Assembly (NCBI GenBank): GCA_003255065.1
Contig: QAOA01001436.1
Span: forward strand, 768,711 to 832,710
Source of the DNA: Cercis canadensis
Lineage: Eukaryota > Streptophyta > Magnoliopsida > Fabales > Fabaceae
Reading direction: 5' to 3'
Length of the DNA stretch: 64,000 nucleotides
The position numbers and the translations under genes are program-made. Below the pieces are notes generated by a model that was not told the origin of the DNA, searched no databases, and saw only the letters and a list, made by a program, of their open reading frames with translations. Numbering within the stretch: position 1 is the first letter of the stretch; each line of letters opens with the position of its first letter. Positions 36,968 to 48,110 of this stretch are shown piece by piece.

Positions 36968-37111
36968 AATGAATGTCATAAAAAACTAAAAATTGCCGTT
37001 ACATATTTTGACTCAGATACAAATATAACTACATAAACCCAAAAATGAGAGAGAACTTTGGATAAAAGCAGCCACTCGATTACCATAATGGAGGCGTGTC
37101 CTAGTGACCTT

Positions 37112-37464
37112 CCCGTGGAAGGCTCCTGGTCAACTCTGGTCTGGTTCCTATCATACACCTTGACCCTAGCTGAAGTTTCCCGTTCCCCTCTACGCAATGT
37201 AACCATAATATGACTAGCTATTTATTAACCTAGCTAGTTATCTATAATTAATCATATATCATAATATATAGCTGTACGCGTTTACCTNCCCGTGGAGGGC
37301 TCCTGGTCAACTCTGGTCTGGTTCCTATCATACACCTTGACCCTAGCTGAAGTTTCCCGTTCCCCTCTACGCAATGTAACCATAATATGACTAGCTATTT
37401 ATTAACCTAGCTAGTTATCTATAATTAATCATATATCATAATATATAGCTGTACGCGTTTACCT
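37112..37464. repeat. 176-bp direct duplication across a single N (probable assembly overlap)
   Basis: Bases 37112-37287 (CCCGTGGAAGGCTCCTGGTC... to ...GTACGCGTTTACCT) are repeated at 37289-37464 with offset 177 and at least one substitution (GGAAGG versus GGAGGG). The N at 37288 lies exactly between them. This is the same signature as the 1.56-kb duplication. Confidence 0.88.
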
Positions 37465-38596
37465 AATTGTTTGGGTTATTAACACAATTCAACTATTCTC
37501 AATTGAAAATAAGGCAAAGATGTTTCACATGCTAACACAAGGTTGCATAAGCATACGGTGAGAATATAACTTTTTAGTAACTTTGATTTATATGATTCGA
37601 AGAAATGCTATTAGATCCATAGGTGGTATTCTCATTATGTTTCGACAAATTTTTTATAAATAGTTAATTTTTATTTGTATTTTTTTTTTATATAAGAGTG
37701 CAGTATATTAGGGAAAAGAAATGAGAACATATGAAGAAAAGTTTTTGACATTAAATATTTTAATTCTTATAATTAAAGAAAGTATCATTAAACTCACAAA
37801 TCATTCACATTTTTATCATAATTTAAAATTCTTAAAAATCTTATCTAATTCTTGAACTAAATATTAACACTTTAAAGTATTGAAAAATTTGTGTACCAAA
37901 TATCACATGTGATGTGGTGGGATAGAAATACGGAATGATCAGTGATTAAGGCGTGGGGTTAATTTGTACGAGTATGAGTACAGTAACTTGCGACTACTCG
38001 ATAGCAAGTGAGTTGACACGTGAAAATGAAGGGTGATTGTAGCAAAAAAAGGGGTATCCGATTTGATTATTTTCACATAGGACGTTACATTTTTATGAAT
38101 AATCATGCTTACATAATTATTTTTATATTTACCCATGATTGTCATTGTGTATGCAGTTTTATTGACTAAACCAAAAAATTAAATTAACACTAATTGCAGT
38201 GTTGCACAATTCTTATGTTTACAAATTACAAACATACGCAATTGTACATGTAATCTCAAATGAGTTTATAAAGAAAATTTAATTAGGTGGAGCCTATATG
38301 AATTTCAATACGACTAGTGTTGAATGTGGAGCCTCCAAGTCACATCCTAATCTGTTGCAACTTGTAACTGCCCACATTGTCCTTATACTTTATACTTGTA
38401 TAGCTTAAGCCTTAAACTACCGTATAAATAAATGAATGAATGACTAAATATTTATTTATTTATCTATCTATTTTTGGTTTTTGTTTGCTTGGTGTGTGTC
38501 CCTTAGTAGTTCACTATGACATTCCTTAAGGTAATGATATTTCATTTTAGCATTTCAAATATTATTATTGTAGATACTATTATAAAAAATGGCTAT

Positions 38597-39020
38597 TTGA
38601 TCTTAATATTACAATTCATAATTTTATTTATTTATTATATTTTTAAAATTATTTACTTAAATATTATATTTTTTTTAAAAAAAAACAAAATATGACATTG
38701 TAGAGTTCACTAAACATGCCGTATCCTACAGGTTTAGTGTGAACACGTCGCATGATATCCGGCGTGTCTCACGTGACAAAAGAAAGAAAATAATATGTGA
38801 AGATATAATAGAGAAAAATAAGTTAAAAGGGTAAGAGATAATATAAAAGTGAAAAGATGAAAGAGAAAAAAAAATATAAAACTAGACGCATTAAATGAGA
38901 TTTGACATGTTCAGTGAGATTTATATTGTCAAATTTCTTTTAATTTTTTAAATATAATATTTAGATAAATAATTTTAAAATTATAATAAATAAATTTATA
39001 AAATATAATATTAAGTTCAA
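38597..39020. mobile_element. Inverted-repeat MITE-like element, family member A
   Basis: The left arm reads TTGATCTTAATATTACAATT ... AAAATTATTTACTTAAATAT and the right arm reads back as TTGAACTTAATATTATATTT ... AAAATTATTTATCTAAATAT. The arms continue inward to a shared core, TTCACTAAACATG on the left and CTCACTGAACATG on the reversed right. Arms are roughly 140 bp. No coding capacity. The layout resembles the elements at 50709-50974 and 54861-55308. Confidence 0.65.
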
Positions 39021-40811
39021 CTCTCCATTATAAAAATATGCACATTTCAGCTCAATCAATATAAAAAGGCAACTATTTATTTTATTTCCAGCCAAATTAC
39101 AAAATATATTATTCATATCATTTGAAGGAGAGAACTGGAACGTAGAACTGTTTGGACTTTGGACTTTCGAAGATATAAAAATGTGAAGACCCACAATGAT
39201 TCATTTCGACTGAAGTATCACTTGTCTGACCCAAAATAAAACTGTTTCTTGCAGCAGTTTAATTATCTTCAATTAATGGCACGTGAACATTGTTATTGAA
39301 GATGAACCATCAAAGTATTTTCCTCATGAAGCAAAGCACATAGATATACGAACACAGAAGACGCGTGTGGAATTCACCAAGTTTCTGTGGTGCCTAAATG
39401 GCCACAAACCCTTCTTTCTCTCACTAGATTTTTAGAACTTGTGCCTTGCTAATGCTTCACCCAATACACATGCCCAAAAAACTGTTCGCTGGACCTTCCT
39501 TTTTGGTAACCAGCCCCAATAAATGCTCAACAATTGGTGGCCAGAAATCTAGACGAGATTAAATTCTAAATTCTAAATTCTAAAAGCTGAGTTTTTGTTT
39601 TCTTTTTTCCTTTTTTGGGTGTGCTAGAAAGCTGACTTTTGTGCTGGAATTTGTTATCTTTCTTTTGATTTCTCAAAGAAGGTCAAATTTGGGGCCTGGC
39701 TTGAGAAGTTTTCTGGTTTTAGAATGGAAAGTAAGGTAATCATCTTCTTATCCTTTCTTCCAAGAGTGAACATGAAGGTACATGCCCGAAAGAAAAAAAG
39801 AAGGTAGAAAAACTTAGAAAGTTGCAAGGAGTTGAAGTTGAAAAACTATTAGAAGAGGAAAATGAACGGTTCGAGTACAACTTAAGCAGTAACCTCGGGT
39901 ACGCTATCCTCTGTTACTCACAGTCACAGATGATAGATGTCTACCGGAAAAAGTACGGTGTAGAATAGTTAAATAGTTGTTGCTAGCGGTTCCAAATTCT
40001 AATTCATCAGGGAATGTGATCCTTCTTTGTTCTTCGTTCTCTTTTTTTTTTTTTTTTTTGCCATAACCGTTCCTTCTTTGTTCAAGGCCTTTGAATGACG
40101 ATACATTTGGGATCAAAGGACAAAAGAGCATTGGGTTAAGGTTTAACAGATGCTCACAAACCCTGCGCATAAAAATTTAGTCATTTACCCAGACGGCAGG
40201 GGTTCCCGAAACTGGGGAGTACTGAGGTAACGATCTCAGTAATATTGTCTGGTTGTGCTGACAGAAAAGGTAAAAACAAAGAGGTTGATTTTTCTTTCTA
40301 ATTTTTTAAATGGAATAATTTTTGCTAATTTTTTTTTATATGATTTTGAAGTTTACTACTTGATACTTGATAAAGTGTGAAAAAGAAAAGTGCTTCTCAT
40401 TTTCAGTAATCCTTCATTTTTCTTGTAATACACTGAAGATTAACAATAAAATTGTTAAACATTCGTATAAAAAAAATAAAATAAAATTGTTGACATAATA
40501 ATTTTTAGCTAACTTGATTACAAACAAATGAAAAAAATAATTATATTTATTATTTAAATTTCTTTTTCTTTATCCATATTTTCTATTCTGTTTAAATTCA
40601 GTAATAAAAGTGAGAGAAAACAGATGACTGACCGTCATAATATAAGCACACAGCAACCTGTATAAAATAAGTTTATTAGCAATTTTCCTTTTGAGTAGCT
40701 AAAATAGCATACTCCTCGTTAGCAATTTTCCTTTTCTGTTGCTGAAACAACATCTTTGTTGTTGTAGTCAAACTTTATTAACACAATAATAGGCTAGTCT
40801 TAAAAAGCTTT

Positions 40812-43800
40812 TCAGAGCCTAGCGTTGCGGAGCTGTTGCTTCAGCATTGGTCGGATATATTCATGGTAGCCATTAGGCACAACTGAGTCATTCAGAGGAT
40901 CCTTCCATGCCTCTTCGTACAGCTTTGGATACACGTTTCCATCATAGCGTCCAAGAACTGAGCCAAGGTAGTGGTCGGTGTAATTAAACGCATCAACGAG
41001 AGCAATTGAATTAGGACGAACCTAAATACACATATAATCAAATCAATCTTCATATAGATGTAAGAATAAGCTGTCATTTGAGCAGTGGAAAAGAAAAATG
41101 TAGTTGAGATAATTTAGGACAAACCTGGGAATACAAAGACCTCAGCTGATCATTGGCAAGTGAACTTTGCTTTGGAGTGATGGAGCCAGTAGAAAGAAAA
41201 TCACCCTGATGCTTATGGAGAAGAAACAGAGCATATACGCTGCAAAGAATTTCTAATTGCTGTTTCACCCCCTTTCCAGGAATGTCTTGCCTCAACTTCT
41301 CAATAAATCTGAAAACACAGGGTTCGTCACCTTAAAATATTAGCAGGCAATTCAAGCAAATAATCAGTTAAAGCATACAGCTCTAATATAGTGCATGCGG
41401 ATGAAGCAGCGATCCATAAAAAAGGCTAGCAATTTTCAGCTCATTTATTACTAACTAGTGACAGGTAGCACAAATAAAATTAAAAGAAGCTCACTTGGAA
41501 ACAACGATCAATTGGCAATGAGCAACTGCTGCCTCAGCAAGATCAGCTGCGAGTTCTTGGAAACCTGCAGCAGATAAAACCATGAGCATTGAACAAAATA
41601 TTAATATTTAATCATATATATATGTGCGTGCAAGCACTCAGAAGATCTGTATTTTTTAAAGAAGTAAATGACACTTCGAGAGCAACAACGCAGGGGAGGA
41701 ATCAAATCATGTGTAGTGTAGGGTGACTTCTACTTTTAAAAGTTTAAAAATTCACATCTCCAATTGAACCAGGTTTGCTCACTTCAATCAGTCAGGATAC
41801 AAACCCCTCCGCCCCCCCTCCCCTTTCTTCTTCCCAAAGCAAAACGAGAAAAAAAAAATTTCATAACAAAGGACAAGTGGATATGGCTTGTGATTTGATC
41901 AAGATTGGATCATAAATACCCTCTTCTGGATTGGTAAACTTGCTAAGATTTTGAGCACATGCAACAGACATCCTAGCAGCCCTTGCTTCAAATGCTTCCA
42001 GTACTGCTTTGGGCTTCAACCAATCCTCAGCTGTAGGAAATAAAAACAAGTATCAATTTATCACTCAAGCAGTAGTCAATAGAATTGTCTTGTAAACCAG
42101 ATTTGAATGTCACCAGATTCTCAATCAGTCCATTTTCATTATACCTTCTTGAACATCAGATCGCCATTGCATCAGATGTTCCACTCGCCCCATATAAGCT
42201 GTTGTCCCAACAGGCTTTTTTCCTGATTGCAGCTGAGAAATAGTTTTCACGAGATGCCTGGCAACCTACATGACATTTTACAAAAGAATGTCAAACAACT
42301 AAAGACCAGTCCATCAGTTATTATCCAGTAATTGACCCAAATCAGATTGCAATAACATGTAATATGACGCACAAAAATGGAATAAGAGGCACATGAAAAA
42401 AACAAGATACAGCGACATCTGAGTACATAAGAGGGCTTCCTATATGCTATAGATATGTTTGTGTGTGTGTTGTTGGGGGGGAAGAGAGAGGGGGGGGGGG
42501 GGGGGGGGTGTGTTTATCATGGCGTTTACCTAATAACAAATACGTTTAAGAAATAACAAACCTGTAAAAGCAGCACAATGTTGTCACCTTCATATGTGCA
42601 GGCGGGAACATATACCGCAAATAATTCAGGAAGACCACTACTACAAAGGTAACCATGGCCACCACACAGTTTACGGCATTCTTCAATCCCGTCCTGCAAA
42701 TTATAGTGAATTTTGCTTTATTTGAACAGGAAAAAATTTGAAGAATTTACAGAATGACCACCAAAAATCAGGACACATCAAAAAGTAAATAGCAGAATAA
42801 CAATTACCAGAAACACTTAGGACCATTTGCATGAACAGAAGCTTACTAATCCAATCCCGCAGACAACTATAGGTAATAGGGACATAAATTCATAATATTG
42901 ATTATTAAATATAAATTATGCATAGAAGAAAAGATTTTTTAAAAAAAATTATGAAGTATAACTAAGCCTACAAAAGTCATTAAACTCCAAGTTGACAAAG
43001 CATGGATGCAGAATAAATATGCACAAAGAGTTATAGTATTGAATCTACACATACTTGGTTGAAGAAAGTATTAATGCTCAATGACATTACCTAAAAAAAT
43101 CAACAAATTTTAAACAATAGAATAAAATTAAGAATAAGAAAAGTAGACAGAAGCTAAAAAGCTGATAAAGCATAAGGCACTAGCACCAGAAATTGGAACA
43201 GATGAGCTATGTAAAGAGAAGTAATGGAAAGGGGGTCCTAAAAAGATAATAAGTTTACACAGAAAATCAGGAATATTGACATATTAGTATCACATTTGAG
43301 ATACTCACTACGGGGTTGTATAAAATTATATAAGGGTGAAGCTTTTCCCCTAGATGAAATATAGCAAATTTATCTTTTGCAAGCAATATAAAACAGCTAA
43401 AGATTACACAGAAAATCAGGAATATTGACATATTAGTATCACATTTGAGATACTCACTACGGGGTTGTATAAAATTATATAAGGGTGAAGCTTTTCCCCC
43501 AGATGAAATATAGCAAATTTATCTTTTGCAAGCAATATAAAACAGCTAAAGATTAAATCCAGAAACAGAGTCCAAGAGGTAAAATTAAGAACAGTATAAA
43601 ACACATACAGCAGTTGCAGAAGTAGTCAAGGACTTCAACCCCGCAGTGCATGCATGAGCCTCGGGCAATGTTGAAAAATCATTAGCTTGCAATCTTTGAG
43701 TCACATCCGTATATAGCCATTTCAACCACTCACCAACAAATCTGAAAGCATAAGCAGAAGCTAGCAAAGGGAAGAGCCTAGCTTGCTGAGTTTTGTAATC

Positions 43801-44230
43801 AATCACCTAAGAGAAAATAGGTGGCAAAGAGTAAGATGCATTTATTATAGAAAATTAAGGATATATAGGTGGAAAGATTATTGACAGGGAAAACAAAGAT
43901 GTTGCCAACTGTACGTCTCAGTACTCTTCATGTAAAACTTCCATAACAAAGATAATGCAAACTTGACTGTGCAACATATATTTTGACTGGTCAACATATC
44001 TAAATATACATTTCACTATGATATTATTCATGTAGAGGATCAGTAGAAATTTCATCAACCCTTCCCATGTTAATAATTTCATAGAATAGCATGTCAGTGG
44101 TAAGCAAGATTACCCTGGATTCAGGCAATCAGGATGAAAGTATACCTAGGAAGCACGGACACTGGATACGAGACGACACGAGAAATTCTAAAAAATGCAA
44201 GACACGACACGGCATGTATGTGTATATATA

Positions 44231-44261
<31 letters not shown>

Positions 44262-47200
44262 ATACATATATATGTATTAATCAAACAACACAAATAGAAT
44301 TTTAAGTAGATTCATAATTTATCAAAAGATTAAACATTTATATCATATTCTCTCACCAAAAAAACAGACATAAACCCCACCTGTATGAAATATTAATATC
44401 CCTTCCAAAATAAATACAATTACAAGGGATATTACCAAGTCATTCTAATTCATCCCTTCACAACAAAAAAACAGTCAAAGGATATCACCTATTCATTCTA
44501 ATCTATCCCTTCCTTAGCATATTTACTGCATACAAGCAAAAAAAAGTCTGCTAATATTGTTGATTGGCCTCAGTAGCCTCTTCATGATAATTTTTATCTC
44601 AATCATCAATAAAAATCATGGCCTCCATTTCTGGTTCATTAGGTTATCCATTTTTTTTTTTTTTCTAAAAAAAAGGGGAAAAAATGGCAAGCCGTGTGTC
44701 CGCGCCGAAAAAAATTATTTTTTTTATTTGGACACTTCCGTACACATGTCAGACACGTGTGTCCGTGTCCACGGTGTGTCGGACACGGCAGCAAAGTGCC
44801 GTGTCCGTGCCTTCTAGAAGTATACATGCTAAATAACAGCAAGTGAAAGCAATCTAGCATATTTTATAATAGTATCCAGTGACCTTTGGTTCTATCCCCT
44901 TCTGGGTTCTTTTCACAAATTTTACTTAATTAAAAGGTAAAATACTAAGATATATTTCCAGCAGCATATATCCATACAATAAGAATGACCCTACATAGAT
45001 AGACGGTTTTAAAAATTACTTGTGATTCAAGGCCTCCATTTTGCGAGCCAAATTGTCTTCGAACAGCACTATATCTTGTAGCAATGCAAACTGCTCGTGA
45101 CAAAGCAACTGATGCATCAGCTACAATTGTTTGTCTCACATATACCATAGTACCATAAAGTAATTGCCGTGGAACATTGGATTGTACATATTTGCCATCT
45201 TTTGTAACCTGTGAAACCCTGTTACATTCAAAATAAACCTTAGAACAGCCATTCATTGAATCACTGACATAAATTGATAGGCGCATTGATTATTTCTCAA
45301 ATTTCATTTCTATCCAGTTAAACCATCTGAAAGGAATCCTCAATTTATTTATGCATTCAGCAAAAAAAATCTCAAGTACTGATGTAGCAGTTGCAGGATT
45401 TGATGATTTAAGGTATGTGGTACTACTAAGCTGTTTTCCCGTATCTAAGTCCCATGTTTTACTGCTGGCATAAAAAAAAGGCCATGGCAATGTTTTCAAG
45501 ATACTTTTACTGGCTAAAATACCTTCACTGGTCCATCTACCAAGATATCTGACTGGTAAAAATATTGATCTAAAGCTGTTATTGATCAAACAATTTTTGA
45601 GGGAATGGGGGTAAGCAGTCAAGACAGATAATGCATGAAATATCCTTGCATCCACCATATATTCTCCACCTGAAATTATTTCCTTTATCCCTAGAGAGGC
45701 TAGAGGAACAAGTTCCAAAAATGAACTAACCTCATCAACATTTGATTCCTCGGAATTCTCACATGGTCAAATTTTAGAACCCCATTATCCATGGTGTTAT
45801 ATGCTCCATTTCCAAATTTCATTCCAATATCACCAATAGTTATGCCTGGAAGAGGTAAGTGATCATCCAAGCTCCGCAGCTGGACAATGAAACCTTCATA
45901 TTGGACATATAATTGATTAATATAAGTATGAATCAGATACTAGAAATTCTGATAATTAAATTTGGTGATTACCATTCACTCCGTGGTCTTGGCCATCAGT
46001 AATTAGACGGGCATAAACAACAGCATGTGTGGAAATTTTACCCAATCCACCAGGCCACCACTATTTACATCAGCATCAAAGAGTTATAATTATATACATT
46101 AAATTTAAGAAGATAACATATCTACTAAATACTCTTTAAAACCAGAACATACAGGGTTGCAGAAAAAAAGGGACAATTGTAGGCATATGAATACCCCAAT
46201 AGCATTATAAGTTTCTAGAATCTCATTATAAATACTTCCCAAAAGAGCAGTAAAAGCTCTCATCACCCATCTCACTTACTTTGCTGGAAGTCAGTGTAGG
46301 GCTATGAATAACAAACTCATCCGTTTGAGGATCAAAGGTTGCTGTCGTTTCAAGCCCTTGAACATTAGATCCATGGCCAAGTTCTGTTTGGGCATAGCAC
46401 CCAATTATTTGCATCTTATAAGCTAATGGCAACCACTTCTTTTGCTGTTCCTCAGTGCCTTGTCCTTTGATAGCTGGCACGAACATTCCCTGCAAGTAAA
46501 AATGAATAACTCAAATTCAGTAGAAGTAGCTAAAGTAAGCTCTCATAGAATACTAGATCAACATTCTACTCATGTCAAATCCTCAAACCAATACTGCACA
46601 CAACCTAATATAGAGTCGTCCATCAACATATGATCTTATGGATAAGCAGAATATAGAAGATAAGAATGACACCAGAGCAATAAATTGAATTATACCCAAT
46701 GAAGATCCGTAAAAGCAGGTTCATCCACAAAGGACCTTAGTCTATTAGCTTCTTCTTCTGTAAGAATGCAATTTACACAGTTATACAGTATGATAAATAG
46801 AAGATGGAAAAGACAACAAGGCGGTCTCTATAGCAGAAAATAGCGAGAAAACTAATCAAACAACACTAAGAACAGAAGACTCACCATTAAGACGAAGCTC
46901 TAGGATCCTCTTCCATGCATGAGCCGTTTTCCTCAAAGTGTTCTTAAACAACTCCTTTCTGTCAAGCCTGGTCCTATTATCCTTTGCGAATGCCTAGAGA
47001 CAACAAATATTCAGTAAAGGTTTCATCGCTTCGTCTACTGCCAATCCCATAAAAGAAAAGAGTAGGAGCAAGTACTAAGTTTACATCAGCAATTTTTAAA
47101 ATCTTATAGCTAATAATTCAGTTCTTCCTGGCAGACATATCCTCCAGAAAAGAACGAATCAAAAACAGTACCTTGGGGTTCAAATGGTATCTGATAGTTG

Positions 47201-47776
47201 CATATTATTTTCATTTTATACTTCAGTAACCTGACGGAGCAGTAGCATATCATAAGCACTGAACATCGAAAAGCTAATTTGATCAAGAAGAACATTTTCG
47301 TCTCTTAATACGATCAACCACTCACTCATAGATTCTCAACAGCATGTCTACGTCAGATCCACTTAATATGTAACCAAAATCATCATTCATCAGCAACGAA
47401 AGAGTAAAATTCATATACAAACCAGCAAAAAAAGAAAAACCAAAGCTATCGCACTGTCTGTCCATTACATCGTCAAATAAATGAAATTCAAAAAAGAAAA
47501 AATGTAACTGTGCTCTGATTGGTTCAAAGAAAAGAAGTATTAAATCAACACCAATATTTTCTGTTGTTGGTATATCTGCACGACTGCACTTATGTTAAAC
47601 TGAAAAATTCTCAAATTTAACGAGTGAAGAAAATTCACCGGATCGCTGGCAACAAGGAGAGCAATTCTATCGGAAACTTCAAAAGCGTGGCGAGAACCGG
47701 CCCAGACGATCTTCATCTCTTCCACATCGAACTGTGCCTTGTTCCTCTCGGGAGCCAAGTGATCAACACCTTCCAT
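40812..47776 (-). CDS. ACX1: Peroxisomal acyl-CoA oxidase 1
   Basis: FAD enzyme catalysing the first step of peroxisomal beta-oxidation (acyl-CoA to trans-2-enoyl-CoA plus hydrogen peroxide), including jasmonate precursor shortening. Fourteen exons, all in phase: 47776-47639, 46993-46885, 46757-46696, 46489-46280, 46060-45973, 45893-45731, 45218-45020, 43806-43609, 42693-42562, 42265-42145, 42030-41920, 41564-41495, 41308-41125, 41021-40812. The product is 664 residues, equal to Arabidopsis ACX1. Landmarks: start [20 protein letters not shown]; substrate/FAD loop [68 protein letters not shown]; and ACTYEGDN with catalytic Glu424. The C-terminal ARL is a PTS1 signal. The usual YLWCSGLPE reads YLCSSGLPE here, a conservative oddity. 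Intron 7 carries a hAT-like insertion, intron 6 an open frame, intron 8 a tandem duplication and a poly-G run lies in intron 9. Exons look intact, so the gene is probably functional. Confidence 0.97.
42490..42508. repeat. Poly-G run in ACX1 intron 9
   Basis: Nineteen consecutive G on the plus strand (C in the ACX1 transcript), preceded by another G-run (42475-42481), a GA stretch and a GT microsatellite. The exact length is likely unreliable because of homopolymer sequencing. Confidence 0.85.
43255..43552. repeat. 149-bp tandem duplication in ACX1 intron 8
   Basis: Bases 43255-43403 (TTACACAGAAAATCAGGAAT ... AAAACAGCTAAAGA) are repeated head-to-tail at 43404-43552 with one visible change (CCCCT to CCCCC). 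Unlike the other duplications here there is no N between copies, so it may be a genuine recent tandem duplication. Confidence 0.85.
44146..44817. mobile_element. Non-autonomous hAT-like transposon in ACX1 intron 7
   Basis: The element starts CTAGGAAGCACGGACAC and ends GTGTCCGTGCCTTCTAG, so the termini are imperfect inverted repeats (CTAGGAAGC versus CTAGAAGGC, then CACGGACAC). It is flanked on both sides by an exact 8-bp duplication AAGTATAC (44138-44145 and 44818-44825), the length typical of the hAT superfamily. The subterminal regions are dense in GACACG/GGACACGG motifs, as in hAT transposase-binding regions. The interior has a TG/TA microsatellite (about 44220-44275) and no transposase. 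It lies between ACX1 exons 7 and 8. Confidence 0.85.
44220..44275. repeat. TG/TA compound microsatellite
   Basis: A run of TATATA, then about nine TG units, then TATG/TATA units, inside the hAT-like element. Confidence 0.85.
45290..45718 (-). other. 142-codon open frame within ACX1 intron 6
   Basis: It lies entirely inside intron 6 (45219-45730), on the ACX1 sense strand. It is unusually long for AT-rich intron DNA. The first ATG is at 45658 ([13 protein letters not shown]...), leaving about 122 codons to the stop. Composition looks protein-like ([33 protein letters not shown]) but I recognise no family. It may be a remnant of a transposed gene fragment, or chance. Confidence 0.25.
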
Positions 47777-48110
47777 TTTCGAATATCAAACCCTAACACT
47801 AGCTATTTGGAATCAAAATCTCAACTAAATACAGCGAAACTCTTGGAGCCAAGCCCTTTGGTTGAGGATTGTAATTTGTGATATAGCAGCTTTGTCTGAA
47901 AGAAACTAAAGCAAATGTTTCATTTGATGAATGTAACATATGTTTTATTTATTTCAATTCGGAAAAAGTAAACATCTCGAGAATGTCGTTGCTCTTTCCA
48001 AGGATTCACATCCGACTTTGTGGATAAACGTGTTAGAAATGACCCCTTCCGTCAATCATTTTATTTTGGCATTGTCTTTTTTTTTTTTTTTTTTTTNGTT
48101 TTTTTTTTTT
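47777..48110. other. ACX1 leader and promoter region
   Basis: The immediate upstream region of the ACX1 start codon. It ends in a long T-run containing an N at 48097. No other gene is seen. Confidence 0.45.

Larger units (their letters stand above)
35756..40811. other. Gene-poor intergenic region with repeats
   Basis: Five kilobases without a supported gene. It contains the AP2/ERF promoter at its left end, an AT microsatellite (36943-36967), a direct duplication across an N (37112-37464), an inverted-repeat element (38597-39020), and the 3' flank of ACX1 at its right end. Short frames such as 36515-36748 and 39904-40170 show no family features. Confidence 0.5.

Noticed and set aside
44557-44860. 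Overlapping frames on both strands with repeated GACACG-type codons
   Set aside because: They derive from the subterminal repeats of the hAT-like element, not from a gene.
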